Of a stretch of DNA of 64,000 nucleotides, positions 10,409-20,192 are shown piece after piece. The notes under the pieces are model-generated. The model was not told the DNA's origin. It did not search any database and saw only the letters and a program-made list of their open reading frames with translations. The stretch spans positions 208,174,151-208,238,150 of the forward strand of contig CP136065.1 in the NCBI GenBank assembly GCA_032622095.1, given 5' to 3'. Numbering within the stretch: the stretch's first letter is position 1; each line of letters starts with the position of its first letter. The position numbers and the translations under genes are program-made. Origin of the DNA: Siphonodentalium dalli (taxonomy: Eukaryota > Mollusca > Scaphopoda > Gadilida > Siphonodentaliidae).

Positions 10409-11412
10409 TCTATGTGCTGTTTTGTATGGTCGCTTTTGTCTGAAAACCCAAATTGAAATGGTACAGTTGCTGGTTTTGTTATGTTTTGAGAATGTAACTG
10501 ATTTGCACTGACCAGGTTTTGGAACATTGAGCCTGATTGAGTTGGAGTTGCATAGCCTTGAGATGAGGCTATATCTGATGTCGGATTCCTTCTACGATAC
10601 ATTTCAGCGTTTTGTTGATAATTTGTGGTGCTGTAAGTTGCTGCTGTTGTGCCTATGATATTATATATGGCATCTGACTTAACATGTGAGTCAGCTTTTG
10701 TAAATTCATTTGCAAAGTTCAAAACCTTCAGATTATTGTACGAGGTTTCATATGAAGTGGTTTTACTGATTTGGTCCCTATGACCATAAATTGCACCTGA
10801 TGTCGGAGTCAGCAAATGGTGCAAGACTGGTTCCTTGGGGCGCGTTGCATATGTTGCTTGAAAACCATTATCCCTTTCAAATGAATTATTTGTATCTATG
10901 TCCCCACTTTCTGTATATCTTGGTGGATCATTGAGAGGCCTCCTTGGTGGTGAAAATGGTGGTACATTTAAACGAGGAGGATATTGAGTTGGAGATTGTT
11001 GGACCGGTGACTGAACTCCCATGTTGTGAACCATGTAACTTGTCGCCCCATGTAATGGACTGACTACTAATTTGCTATAATTAGGAGCGACTATTGGACT
11101 ACCTGGCTGAATGTCAACTGTTGCTGGGAGAGGAGACCTCGGGAGAGGAGACCTTTCAACATCCACCAATTTGGTGTCTATTTCATTGTTTACGGCCATG
11201 CCTGCTGGTGGGGAGCTAAGATCGATGATGGCCATTTGTTCCCTTGAACATTTAAAGTAGGGAATGGTGAACAGATCTTCCTTCGTAAGAGTGAGAAGAC
11301 ATTTCCTCCTTTCTATGATTCCGGCTGCCAGTCTTGGACCGACACCGGGGATTTGTTGCAAATCGCAGAAAGAGGCATAATTTACATTTATTTTATGTCG
11401 CTTTGGAGGCAT
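10390..11412 (-). pseudogene. Helix-hairpin-helix N-terminal domain of the gag-like protein
   Basis: The ATG at 11412 opens a 340-codon frame. Residues 8-37 read INVNYASFCDLQQIPGVGPR then LAAGIIERRK, a classic ComEA-type helix-hairpin-helix with the PGVG hairpin at 22-25. A second half follows (TKEDLFTIPYF, 43-53). HhH domains bind DNA non-specifically through the backbone. The remainder is a Ser/Pro/Asn/Tyr-rich, probably disordered linker. The same strand continues into the Pro/Gln and gag frames, implying an HhH-linker-Gag fusion. An HhH at the N-terminus of a gag-type protein is not part of the textbook Gypsy layout. The start is supported by the HhH sitting at the usual distance from the Met. 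Confidence 0.7.
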
Positions 11413-12500
11413 TGCTATTGTATAATAGACCTACACCCAATTCTAATGAAAAAATAAATGTTTTGCTCAAAATAAACAGTCCTAAAAGCTCACAAAGTGG
11501 GCTATTTGTAATAATTAATATATCAATATAATTTGGCGGAAAAAGTGGCAAAATTCATGGAAAAATGGACACTAATACAATGCATATTATTCAAAATTTA
11601 AATAATCGTGGGCAAATAACAATTGAAAGCTCAAAAATACACTTTATAGAAAAAGTACAAAAATTGGACAAAATGTGGAATTATATGGCAACAATTAAGC
11701 AAGAAGCAATTACAAATATCAATGAATATAAAAAATAATTAATCAAAAATTGCAAGACAATTGAAATGGAAAATTTATATCAATAAATACTCAAAAATAA
11801 TAATTACTGTTAATGTTATATAGGAAATACAGCGAAAAGTTATTAAAAAAAACGGGACAAATAATTGCAAAACTACAGGAAAATTTATCGAAAATACGGG
11901 CAAAAATTTAAAGTACAAAATACAGGAAATTCTATCAAAAATTGACCACAAATATCACAACCTAGCGGTGGGATTCCAATGTGGAACCTATTGGGAAACA
12001 ATTGGCGACAAATAGCCGTAGGCTATTGATTGTTAGAATTGGCTGATTGCGAATGCACTAAATCCAACATGTCAGCTGCCATGCTTTCCGAAATCGCAAC
12101 AGGTACGACCCAAAACCACGCCATTGTTGGATTTTTGGTGTGTGTCATGTAATAACAATCAATACATGAATAATGAATAAACAACTAACCTTGTATATAA
12201 TCATGAAGATCCAACGATGTATAATAATGCGGCAATAGATAATATTATAAAGTAGAATGTAAACTGTTTATCGTGGCTGTCGAGGAGTGAATGAACGAAT
12301 CCATAGCGTATCATTCCACTGGTCTGTTCCCGAATTGCGCCGATCTTTCATTGGCTGTTCCGCCGGAGTGGCATTTGTTTGTGTGTGTTTCGGCTCTCTG
12401 ATAGAGAGCATTTGGCACTATATTTTCTGATATCGTAATTTAATTCATATCCAAAAATACTACACTACATGTACATGTGTAATCATTTGCTTTCCCCTTG
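11413..12500 (-). other. Non-coding leader; candidate 5' LTR end and primer-binding site
   Basis: No gene is seen in this AT-rich stretch upstream of the HhH frame. On the minus strand a segment reads ...CCACA, one base, then TGGAATCCCACCGCTAGG (11978-11961). An LTR ending in CA, a short spacer and TGG plus 15 bases is the expected geometry of a primer-binding site for a tRNA ending in CCA. I could not name the tRNA, and the start of the LTR was not located, so this is a candidate only. Confidence 0.3.
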
Positions 12501-12764
12501 TCAAATTCTACTAATTTTTCCCATTCGAATCTCATTGGAACCAATTATTAACCTCAAACCAAGAGGCTGGTCGTCTAAGATAACCGAAATCCCACTGCTT
12601 TTCACTTCTATGAAACGTGGGATTTGTGCCAAGTCGTTTTTTGACAAGTATGACACATCCTGATGCTTGTGAAGAATATCAGCCGCTATAGGATGGCTGA
12701 CATGTGGAAGATTCTGTAATTCAACATTACCTGCCGAATTTAGACAAATTCTGTCCCTATTATA
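12501..12764 (-). pseudogene. Unassigned coding-like fragment, 87 codons plus stop
   Basis: The minus strand is open from just after a TAG at 12765-12767 to the TGA at 12501-12503. Its product looks like real protein: NVELQNLPHVSHPIAADILH, then SYLSKNDLAQIPRFIEVK, ISVILDDQPLGLRLIIGS. There is no Met at the start, so it is an exon or a truncated piece. The family was not recognised. It lies between two retroelement remnants on the same strand and may be a piece of retroelement polyprotein. Confidence 0.35.
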
Positions 12765-12767
12765 CTA

Positions 12768-13099
12768 ATTGGTTTTAACACCAGAAAATGTTCGCTAGGA
12801 ATATGCTAAGCAATTCTACCAACAATTCCCAGTAGAAAACATTCCAAATTTATAACTTTAATACTTAAAGAAGATTTAATTCACAATACGCGAAACAATG
12901 ACAGTCAAACTACAACAAGAGCGAAATGGTTTCCATCTTCTGTCTAATTCTGTCAAATAAATTTCGAGCATCAATGATTAAGAAATTACACCCACTGGAA
13001 AACCTGTCAGAACTCAACGATTTTCCAGCGATAACAATGCATGTGGCAAGTTAGGCGAGAAGAAATTTCACTTTAATAACCTTTCGAATATTGGGAATA
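12768..13099. other. Non-coding gap
   Basis: About 330 bp with no recognisable gene or strong repeat. On the minus strand a short frame near 13050-12920 (IVIAGKSLSSDRFSSG) could be an eroded continuation of the protease region, but this is weak. Confidence 0.3.
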
Positions 13100-14157
13100 T
13101 TATACGAAACAGGAAATCTGGTTGTACAATGGTGTGATAAAAGGGTTAATAAATTTACAAAGCAACATTCTCCACTCTTGAAGGCTGGTGGAAAATCCTA
13201 ACTTATAAGCAAAAATTTTCATCCCGGAAACCATGTGAAAATTTCTAACTTTTACTACACTCTTTAGAACCATATAGGCATTGATTGTGGTTTCAGAAGA
13301 TTCTAATTCAGGTTTTGGTTCTAATTTTGTGAAACATCTTTTCCCCATTATACAACATGTGGCACACAGTGTCTGCGACCACTTTAGTGGTGTAACCATT
13401 GATTTGAACATGAAATACAGGTTTTTTAACATAATAATCAGAATCACAAGAAAAAACATATTCATCATCATTTGATGTGGCTTTGTGATAAACATTTTTA
13501 TCAAAAGAGTCACAGGAGTATACATATGGGTTGTCATCATCGGCTGAATCTTCTTCAAGTTGATTAGTGAACTGTACATAGCGAGGTCGCGTATCCGTGT
13601 ACCTCGGGTTGTTGGTGTACCTCGGATTGTTGGTGTACCTCGGATTGTTGGTGTACCTCGGGTTGTCGGTGTGCCTCGGATTGTTGTTATCATTGGAGTC
13701 GGCTTGATTCACAAACTGCGCGTGGCGAGGTCGTCTTGAACGGTTGTCTGTGTATCTCTGTTGGACAGGTCTGTTTTCAATCGGAGTTTGCTTCGAGAGG
13801 CAGAGTTCAGTCAAATGGTGTTTTTTAAAACATCGTCCACAGGTAACACCAAAAGCTGCACAATTCTTCTGACCTCCTGGGTGCGGCCAACTATTTCCAC
13901 AATTATAACAGTGCCGTGCGTTCGAAGGCGGAAGTCGGGCGGTGTCGAAATGATTGCGGCGAACAGTTTCGTACTTATCATCAGGTGCAGGTCGATGTGA
14001 TTGCGATATTTTATTTATAGTGGCGACTTCCTTCATCCTTTTGTTTTGAGAATCGGTCAATTCCATGCTGCGGGCATGTTCAATCAGTTTCTCAACGGTA
14101 ATGTTGGGGTCACAGTCCTTTTTTTGTTGTTATTTTATCGTTTGAGGTCCCCGAGAT
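13100..14157 (-). pseudogene. Gypsy-type gag C-terminus with zinc knuckles and protease remnant
   Basis: The clearest frame (14066-13308, 252 codons) holds two Cys/His knuckles. C53-C56-H62-C69 is an atypical spacing, and C76-C79-H84-C89 is the canonical CX2CX4HX4C. A low-complexity linker of in-frame 18 bp repeats (NNPRYT) follows at about 13598-13688, then an acidic region and a retropepsin-like VQINGYTTKVVADTVC. The catalytic DT(G/S) motif is DTV here, so the protease would be inactive. A second frame (to 13100) continues the domain after a frameshift. Upstream, the codons from 14157 read LISG, and the matching N-terminal half lies across the hAT element at 19722-19960. No reverse transcriptase or integrase is seen downstream. 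This is a decayed, truncated copy. Confidence 0.75.
14150..14157. repeat. Left target-site duplication of the hAT element
   Basis: CCCGAGAT, identical to 19714-19721. An 8 bp length is diagnostic of hAT insertions. Confidence 0.85.
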
Positions 14158-14268
14158 CAGGGTTGGGTCAATTACATCGAAATGTAATTAATTACAATTA
14201 CATTGAAATATGTCAATTACAATTACAATTACATTGGAAATGCAATGTAATTAATTACAATTACATTA

Positions 14269-14515
14269 GGAGGCCCCCACCCCCTCTTTTTGTACGCCAT
14301 ATTCCATGCCCTGTTATGTGGTACGCCGTATTCCGGCCCTCTGTTAGGAGGTATTCGGTATTCCAAAAATACACGTATTCGTACGCCGACCTTCCAAAAA
14401 ATGGAATTTTCATATATTTTTATGTATTCCATATGGCTGTTAACTGGTATTCCGTATTCCACCATCTGTGTTAAGTGGTATTCCGTATTCCACGGGGGTG
14501 GGGGTGGGGGCCTCC
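14269..14515. mobile_element. 247 bp MITE nested in the left end of the hAT element
   Basis: The termini GGAGGCCCCCACC and GGTGGGGGCCTCC are perfect 13 bp inverted repeats flanked by ATTA on both sides (14265-14268 and 14516-14519). The interior has repeated GTATTCCGTATTCCA-like words in both orientations. It interrupts an AATTAC-rich subterminal tract that resumes immediately after it, so it inserted after the hAT element was formed. Confidence 0.7.
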
Positions 14516-14519
14516 ATTA

Positions 14520-16479
14520 GGTCAATTACAATTACAATTACAATTACTTTTGGTTAATGAAAATCGGGATTCGGGAAGAGCTTCAAGGAGGAAAGTCATT
14601 TGTGTTTGATGAACTTTATTGATATACATAAAATATAAAAGCAAATTAATGTAACACAGTGAAACAATGTAAACAAAACAATAAAACAACAACTACATGT
14701 AGAGCACAAATTGTTCATTTGATGTGGTGGTTACACCGGACCATCATCATTCTTTCGAATTGCAGCTAGCTAGGAGGCTTAACCCAGGAAAGTCTGTACA
14801 ATTAAGTCGCCTGAGTCGTAATTTCGCTAAAATCCGGATTGAGAATCCGAAGCCGATTACGGGGGCGAGGCTAATTCCCGATTCTAGGTCAGATTTTGAA
14901 ATCCACGTGGTCTCCGAAACTATGTTTAATGTTCTCCCAGCGTCAAACATGGCTCATGTATTTGACACAAGTATCATTTGTATCTTATATTTATAAAGTT
15001 CATGTTTGTTGTGAAAGTCATGCTTTTCTTCTATGTGTATATACACGGCACATAATTTGCTGCCAATCCGACTTAATCCCATATTTTTTTCAAGTTAAAG
15101 TGTGTTTATTGATGATGGCAAGCATATCTAAACGTGACAGCTCTAGGCCTCCTGAATCAAATTCAGAAGATGTTGTAAAGAACCCACGAAACTTGTCAGT
15201 TGAACAGGGACGTGACGACAGGGGTTGATTGGGTGTCTCGACCCCCACCCCGAACTTTGGTACAATTTGCTAAGCTGTGCAGTCATTCATACGTGAGGAA
15301 AATCAGGATTATTTTGACTAACTGTTTCTAATAATGATACGTACAAGCCAACAAACGCAACAAACAAACCCGATTTTAAATAAATACATATACAAACTTA
15401 TGACTAACTCGGGAGAGGGGGTGTCCAGTGATCTGTATATATGTTCAACTTGTTTTGGTAGTCATGTTGCTTTGCCATTACTAATTATTTATTTTTTTCA
15501 GTGTAATAACATATGGGAGAAGGGGTTCCCTTAAGTGAGTCAGTACTTGTCCCCCAATTCCTTTGTATGTATAAACAAATGTATGTGTTATATATCATGC
15601 ATGTGTTATCTAAATTTGACATATATTTGAAATAAATATATCTAAACTAAACTTTGGTACATTGCAGCAGTCGGAAATTTCATGCATGACACAACATTAG
15701 TTGGACATTAATTTGACACCATATATAGGTTGGCATTGTTCTCATTGTTTGATTTTTTTCAACGAGTAAAAGTTGGTAATTTTCCAATCTTAGTGTTTGT
15801 CAGATTGGATATTTCCATGAAATTGCTATAACTTTAAGACTAGATGATAGTACATACGTGTATCTGATAATCCATCGATACCATATAATCCTACTATTTC
15901 TTGAATAAGAAGAAACATTATAATAACGAACACAGCAGAAGACATATCCATGCCGGTTCATATGAATTCGGTCAATGGTGACGTATCCGCCGAATTCGAA
16001 ATCGACATGCGTTCGGGCGGTATTTTAAGGATGGAATTATCAAATGGACATATGAAAGTGACAATCAACAATGATTTGCAATTGCTTCGCCATCAACCGA
16101 AGTGCTCCCCCAGCGTTACTATCAATAGCGTTATTATTTGGCTAATTTCAGTAATATTCTCCCAGTTTACATTCAATAAAACAAATTTGTCTCCGCATTT
16201 AAAATTCTTTGATATAGATCGTTTATATTCTGCAATAATTTGTACACAAGAGACGGATTCTTATGTTTTATTGTGTTTTTAAACTCTGAGGTGGCGGAAT
16301 CTCGGTTTGTTTACATTACGAACATTTGAGTCCGTAATCGGAATCCGAATCCCAATCGGATTACCACGAAATTGAGATTACGGTCTGTTCGTTTACTGAT
16401 TCTGCCAATTTCTGGTCTGTTCTTTTGCCAAACCAAGTCGTACGGGGACCAATCTGTAATCTGAATCCAGAATCTGAAT
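14520..16479. other. Internal hAT sequence without a recognised gene
   Basis: AT-rich sequence with only short unrelated frames. Blocks near 14790-14900 and 16320-16490 share GTAATC/GAATCC-type words in opposite orientation (for example TTTCGCTAAAATCCG and its complement), suggesting an internal inverted duplication. No transposase catalytic motif was identified. Confidence 0.4.
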
Positions 16480-16650
16480 CGGATTTTAGCGAAAATAACT
16501 CCTCCGTATGTGAGTGGACTGGTATCACTGGGCACGCACGGTTCCTGCAGATATTTCGTAACCTCATGACTGTCGGTTGTGAGGATCGGTGTAGTTGGCA
16601 CTTCATCCATGAAACTGAAGAAGGCGCTCGTATTGATCCCTATGTTTCCG
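16480..16650 (-). pseudogene. hAT transposase C-terminal dimerisation exon remnant
   Basis: A consensus splice acceptor TTTTTGTTTCAG ends at 16651. The exon then reads toward SHEVTKYLQEPCVPSDTSPL, the E(V/L)xxYLxEPxxPxxxxPL start of the hAT dimerisation domain. The usual WW segment after PL is replaced by TYGG and unrelated sequence, so the domain is cut short by a rearrangement. The strand agrees with the BED exon at 17222-17368. Confidence 0.6.
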
Positions 16651-17221
16651 CTGAAACAAAAATAATTAACATTAAGATACATCATTATGTATAATTTGCC
16701 TACATACTAATAGCAGCGATTAAACCAATCAAGCCAGCTAGGGTTGTAAATCACACACAATGACATAATCAGGATTATGAAGTAAAACAGGCCACCTGCC
16801 TAAGGCTGCTTTAGGGGATTAACACATTGATAAAATACTGCAGTGGAGTCATATAATTAGGACAGCAAGACAGATTAAGTGCACAAAACTGACCAGATAT
16901 GGAGGTTAATACAGTTAAGCTCAAAACAAATAGACTAAATGATGTTTTGTTATGAAGACAAAATGCATTTATTATTAATGTTATAAAACAATTATTGTTT
17001 TAAAATGAATGTATTACTTTTAAAGATATATTCCGGGAATGTTCAGAAACAACAATAATGTTTATGAATTTTTTGTTTTTAATTCAATACATGTACTGGT
17101 ATCAATTATGTACATATTGTCATGATGATATACACATTATTGTAGGTGTATTAAAACATATACATATAATAATAACAATAACATATATCAATAATATAAA
17201 ATAAAATTCAACATGACTTAC

Positions 17222-17368
17222 CTTTAGATGTGTGATGAAATTTGAAGTTGCTTTTGCTCAACCCGAACTCAGTGTTGGACAATGTTTACATGTAGCTTTG
17301 AATTTGTCAGAAATATCATTGGGCAAGGTAAAATGTTGCCTAATGAATGAAAAACTCTGAGAAGGCAT
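17222..17368 (-). pseudogene. hAT transposase first exon with BED zinc finger, one premature stop
   Basis: The ATG at 17368-17366 starts a 49-codon exon that ends at a perfect donor, CTAAAG then GTAAGT (17222/17221). The product contains KATCKHCPTLSSG (Cys27, Cys30), then a TGA stop at codon 37, then AKATSNFITHLK. This is the CxxC...H pattern of a BED DNA-binding finger at the N-terminus of a hAT transposase. The nonsense codon sits inside the finger, and the downstream His needed to complete it would be in the next exon. Strand and position fit the enclosing hAT element. Confidence 0.7.
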
Positions 17369-17540
17369 CGCTAATGACTCTAATAGAGGCAAAGAGATAA
17401 TGATTGCTTGAAGTGAGTGGTTCGGGGGGCTAGCCCGGGATTGTCGAAAGGGTCGAGTGACCCTCTCCTTAATCCCTCATGATTTTGCCTTTAATGTGAG
17501 AAGAAAAAAGAAAAAAAAGGGAAGCATTTTATAGTTCAGT

Positions 17541-17763
17541 TTATCTTTTCTTTTTTCGCTTTTTCTTGGAGTTTGGTTTTTCTGTTGAGGAAGGTGGAGA
17601 TTTCTGTTGTTGTTGGTGGATGAGATGTGCGATTCTTTCTTCTTGTTCTTTTGATAATCGTTTTTGTTCTTTCATCTGTTGGTCAACTTCTTCTGCTATT
17701 CGTTGTGATCTTTTTACGACTTCTTCAGATCTCCTTATCCTTGTGTAACCGCCAACAATTCTC
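17541..17763 (-). CDS. Coiled-coil exon with a basic C-terminal tail
   Basis: A frame open from just after a TAG near 17766 to the TAA at 17541-17543 encodes about 73 residues: a Glu/Lys/Gln-rich helix (SEEVVKRSQRIAEEVDQQMK, then EQKRLSKEQEERIAHLIHQQ), a Ser/Pro linker and the lysine-rich end KKKRKKKR. It looks like the last exon of a nuclear protein, with the terminal run a plausible nuclear localisation signal. It is inside the hAT element on the same strand and may be cargo or part of an element protein. The family was not recognised. Confidence 0.4.
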
Positions 17764-18436
17764 TACTCTACATGTATGTGTTGTGATCATTTTCCCATGA
17801 TTCTTATTCCCCGAATTTCCAAATATTAATTCTACTGAGTTTAATTACTTTTATTAACCAAAATATCCTATATAAGTCTGGGAGGGTTCCTACCTACTAA
17901 TGGCCAACTGAATGAGTTCAGTTTTCGCCGTTAAATGTAGATGTATGTGTACATCTTTGCAATTTGTTAATATGTCGGGAATTTGTTGAAAGCGTTCAAC
18001 ATTTATTCCCCAAAAACTTATCTAGTTCCTGGTTAAATGATATTAACCTTTGAAACTGTTATGTGGATTTTGTGACCAGATCGAAGAGGCTGTAAAATAT
18101 AAAGAGCCGATACTACTTCTTTTGCGAATGCGCCAAAAGATGGTGTGGTAACCACACAATTGAAATTTTAACCCTAACGCGCAATTAGAAGTGCTCAGTG
18201 CAGCCCCGATACACCCAATGCACAATCCCGTAGATCAAGTGTATCGTGGCTCCACTGAACACCACTCCTTGCGCGTTAATTGGTATATATTTAACGGAAT
18301 GAGATTGCACCAGGTTAATTACCACTAAGGCGGGATAACTCTACTTCCCACAACAATCTTCGAGGAGCTCCGCCGACTTCCGGAATCACCGGAACTCCCC
18401 GGAGATTGTCGTGAATGTGGTCAACCTGGTAGAACC

Positions 18437-19072
18437 TCACTCCGTTACACTTGCATGGTGTTCTGATAACCAATCCTCCTCAGCAGCAGCAGGGGGTGTT
18501 GGTGCCTGCTCCTTTTCTGCGGTGGTGGTGGAGCTGGGGGACACCGGAATGTGTTGGTAATCCGGTGTCCGAGGTGTAAAGCTATCCAGTTCCACGTCGA
18601 AGCTGGCGGCAGGAACATCTGGGGTGGTATCCACGTCCCTGTCTCCGCAAGCCTCGACGACGACAGCAGGGACCTCGGGCAGTTCCACGGAGTCCCTGCT
18701 AGCTGGTACTATGTCGTCAGTCTCCATGCAGGTCGAGTCGTCTGGGCGTCTTTCAGACAACTTCGACCCGCCGGCTATGACTATAGACGGCTGAACCACA
18801 AGGGGAGGGGTGACTGGCAGATCAACAGTCACCCCCCTCTTCTTCCATTTGGCTCGTCTAGCGGCGTCCCTTCTTTTCCTCACAGGCGTCTTTTTCTTGG
18901 GCGGCCCCTTCTTCTTCCCACTCAGGTGACAGGAGGCAGTCTTGGAGTTGGTGTCCCGGGTCTGTGATTTCTGGATGCCAGCATCTTCGGTCCGGAACTC
19001 CAGGCAAATGATTGCTTGATAGTCAGTGATGCAGTTATATACAAACTTGTAACAACAAATGATGAGACCATC
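18437..19072 (-). CDS. GC-rich coding stretch, basic then acidic, 212 codons
   Basis: The frame is open from after a TGA at 19073-19075 to the stop at 18437. The N-terminal part reads CITDYQAIICLEFRTEDAGI (a beta-strand-like start). It is followed by the strongly basic KKKTPVRKRRDAARRAKWKK, then an acidic Pro/Val/Asp-rich tail to the end. The order 'strand, K-S/T-P-x-x-RRRDxxRRxxW' resembles a motif in many uncharacterised lophotrochozoan proteins, from memory and unverified. Its GC content is visibly higher than its surroundings. No Met lies near the start, so an upstream exon is likely. It sits in the hAT element and could be captured cargo. Confidence 0.45.
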   Translation of the reverse strand, partial: DGLIICCYKFVYNCITDYQAIICLEFRTEDAGIQKSQTRDTNSKTASCHLSGKKKGPPKKKTPVRKRRDAARRAKWKKRGVTVDLPVTPPLVVQPSIVIAGGSKLSERRPDDSTCMETDDIVPASRDSVELPEVPAVVVEACGDRDVDTTPDVPAASFDVELDSFTPRTPDYQHIPVSPSSTTTAEKEQAPTPPAAAEEDWLSEHHASVTE

Positions 19073-19713
19073 TCATTATGGGGGAGGGGGGGGGCTACAT
19101 GAAAGAGTAATCACTGTATTCACTGAGCGGTCGTCATCTTTGAATTATAGTATTGAGCTATGACAACAACCCAATAGTCATGGTGACAGGTCACCACCAG
19201 TGATGCACTATCAAAACATTGTTTATATTAATTCTATTGTGACCCACAACTTGTGAGTTGTTTTAAATCAAACCACAATTAGACTATCAAAACATTGTGT
19301 GACTTCTATAGTGAGAGGGTTTCATGACTCCATCTTTGAAGTTTTAATTTAGAACATGTATCGATGAAACTACTAACATAGAAGGAAAATATGAGGATAA
19401 TGACCCCATGTGTATAAAACTAGTCAAGTAAGTTAGTAACCAAGTGTTTTACCTGATACTATTAACATATCATAGTCATGTCACATTTCAGATACAAATG
19501 CTGATGTGTTAACTTGTTATATTGGTCTGTATTTTTGGAATGTAATTGAAAATGTAATTGAAATGTAATTGAAATTACACCCCTTTTCTCAATGTAATTA
19601 ATTACATTCAATTACATGTAATTGAAAAAACCTTCGATTACAAATTACATCCAATTACTTGGGAAAATGTAATTAATTACATTCAATTACAAATTACAAT
19701 TACCCCAACCCTG

Positions 19714-19721
19714 CCCGAGAT
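19714..19721. repeat. Right target-site duplication of the hAT element
   Basis: CCCGAGAT, identical to 14150-14157, directly after the terminal ...CCCAACCCTG. Confidence 0.85.
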
Positions 19722-19960
19722 GAGTTGTGATTTGACCTCCTGATTACACTTTTCGAAACGGCATATGCCTGCCAGCAGTCGAAGCCTTGAGTAAAACTCC
19801 CCAATGTTCTCACCAGGATTTTACTGTGAATGTCTGAAAACGTATCGCTGGTACTCGATATTTTGTTTTGGGTTGAAGTGCTAGGTCAGTAGATTTACTG
19901 AATTCTCAAAAACATCGGGAGGATCTATCGTAGTTGGACCCCGTCTTTCCCGCTAAAACG
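19722..19960 (-). pseudogene. Gypsy-type gag N-terminal half, separated from its C-terminus by the hAT element
   Basis: Minus-strand codons read NIEYQRYVFRHSQ, a stop, then NPGENIGEFYSRLRLLAGIC and FEKCNQEVKSQLISG up to the hAT target site. The pattern YxxxxFRxxxQxxGExxxxFxxRLRxLAxxCxF...xxxIxxQLISG is the standard Gypsy gag signature. LISG is interrupted exactly at CCCGAGAT and picked up again at 14157. A TAG replaces the codon after HSQ and another stop lies upstream near 19903, so the gene was already or has since become non-functional. Confidence 0.75.
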
Positions 19961-20192
19961 AACATACCCGATGTAACTTGGCGCCATTCGTCTCGAAGAC
20001 ATAATCAGATGTTGCCGTTCGATTACAATGAAAAGTTGGAATAGGAAGCGGAAACAACTATCCGGTTAACAATGATAACGTTAAATTAAAGTCATAAAGC
20101 TGTGCCAAATTGTACAAAAAAACACAAATATTAATAATGTTGTATATACAAAATAAGTTAACAAGTAATTATGGTGTACTCACCTATTTACA

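Larger units (their letters stand above)
14158..19713 (-). mobile_element. hAT-superfamily DNA transposon, 5556 bp, with 8 bp target-site duplication
   Basis: The left end is CAGGGTTGGGTCAATTACA and the right end is the inverse complement of CAGGGTTGGGGTAATTGTAA. The element is flanked on both sides by CCCGAGAT (14150-14157 and 19714-19721), the 8 bp duplication typical of hAT. Both ends are rich in AATTAC/GTAATT subterminal repeats (14168-14550 and about 19540-19700). Inside are a BED-finger first exon (17222-17368) and a C-terminal dimerisation exon (about 16480-16650) on the minus strand. The catalytic core was not found, so the copy is probably non-autonomous. It sits in the gag region of a Gypsy remnant whose two halves read LISG directly up to the duplication. 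Confidence 0.88.

Noticed and set aside
13761-14474. Plus-strand frames of 79 and 157 codons
   Set aside because: The first is antisense to the zinc-knuckle gene. The second crosses the hAT boundary and the nested MITE.
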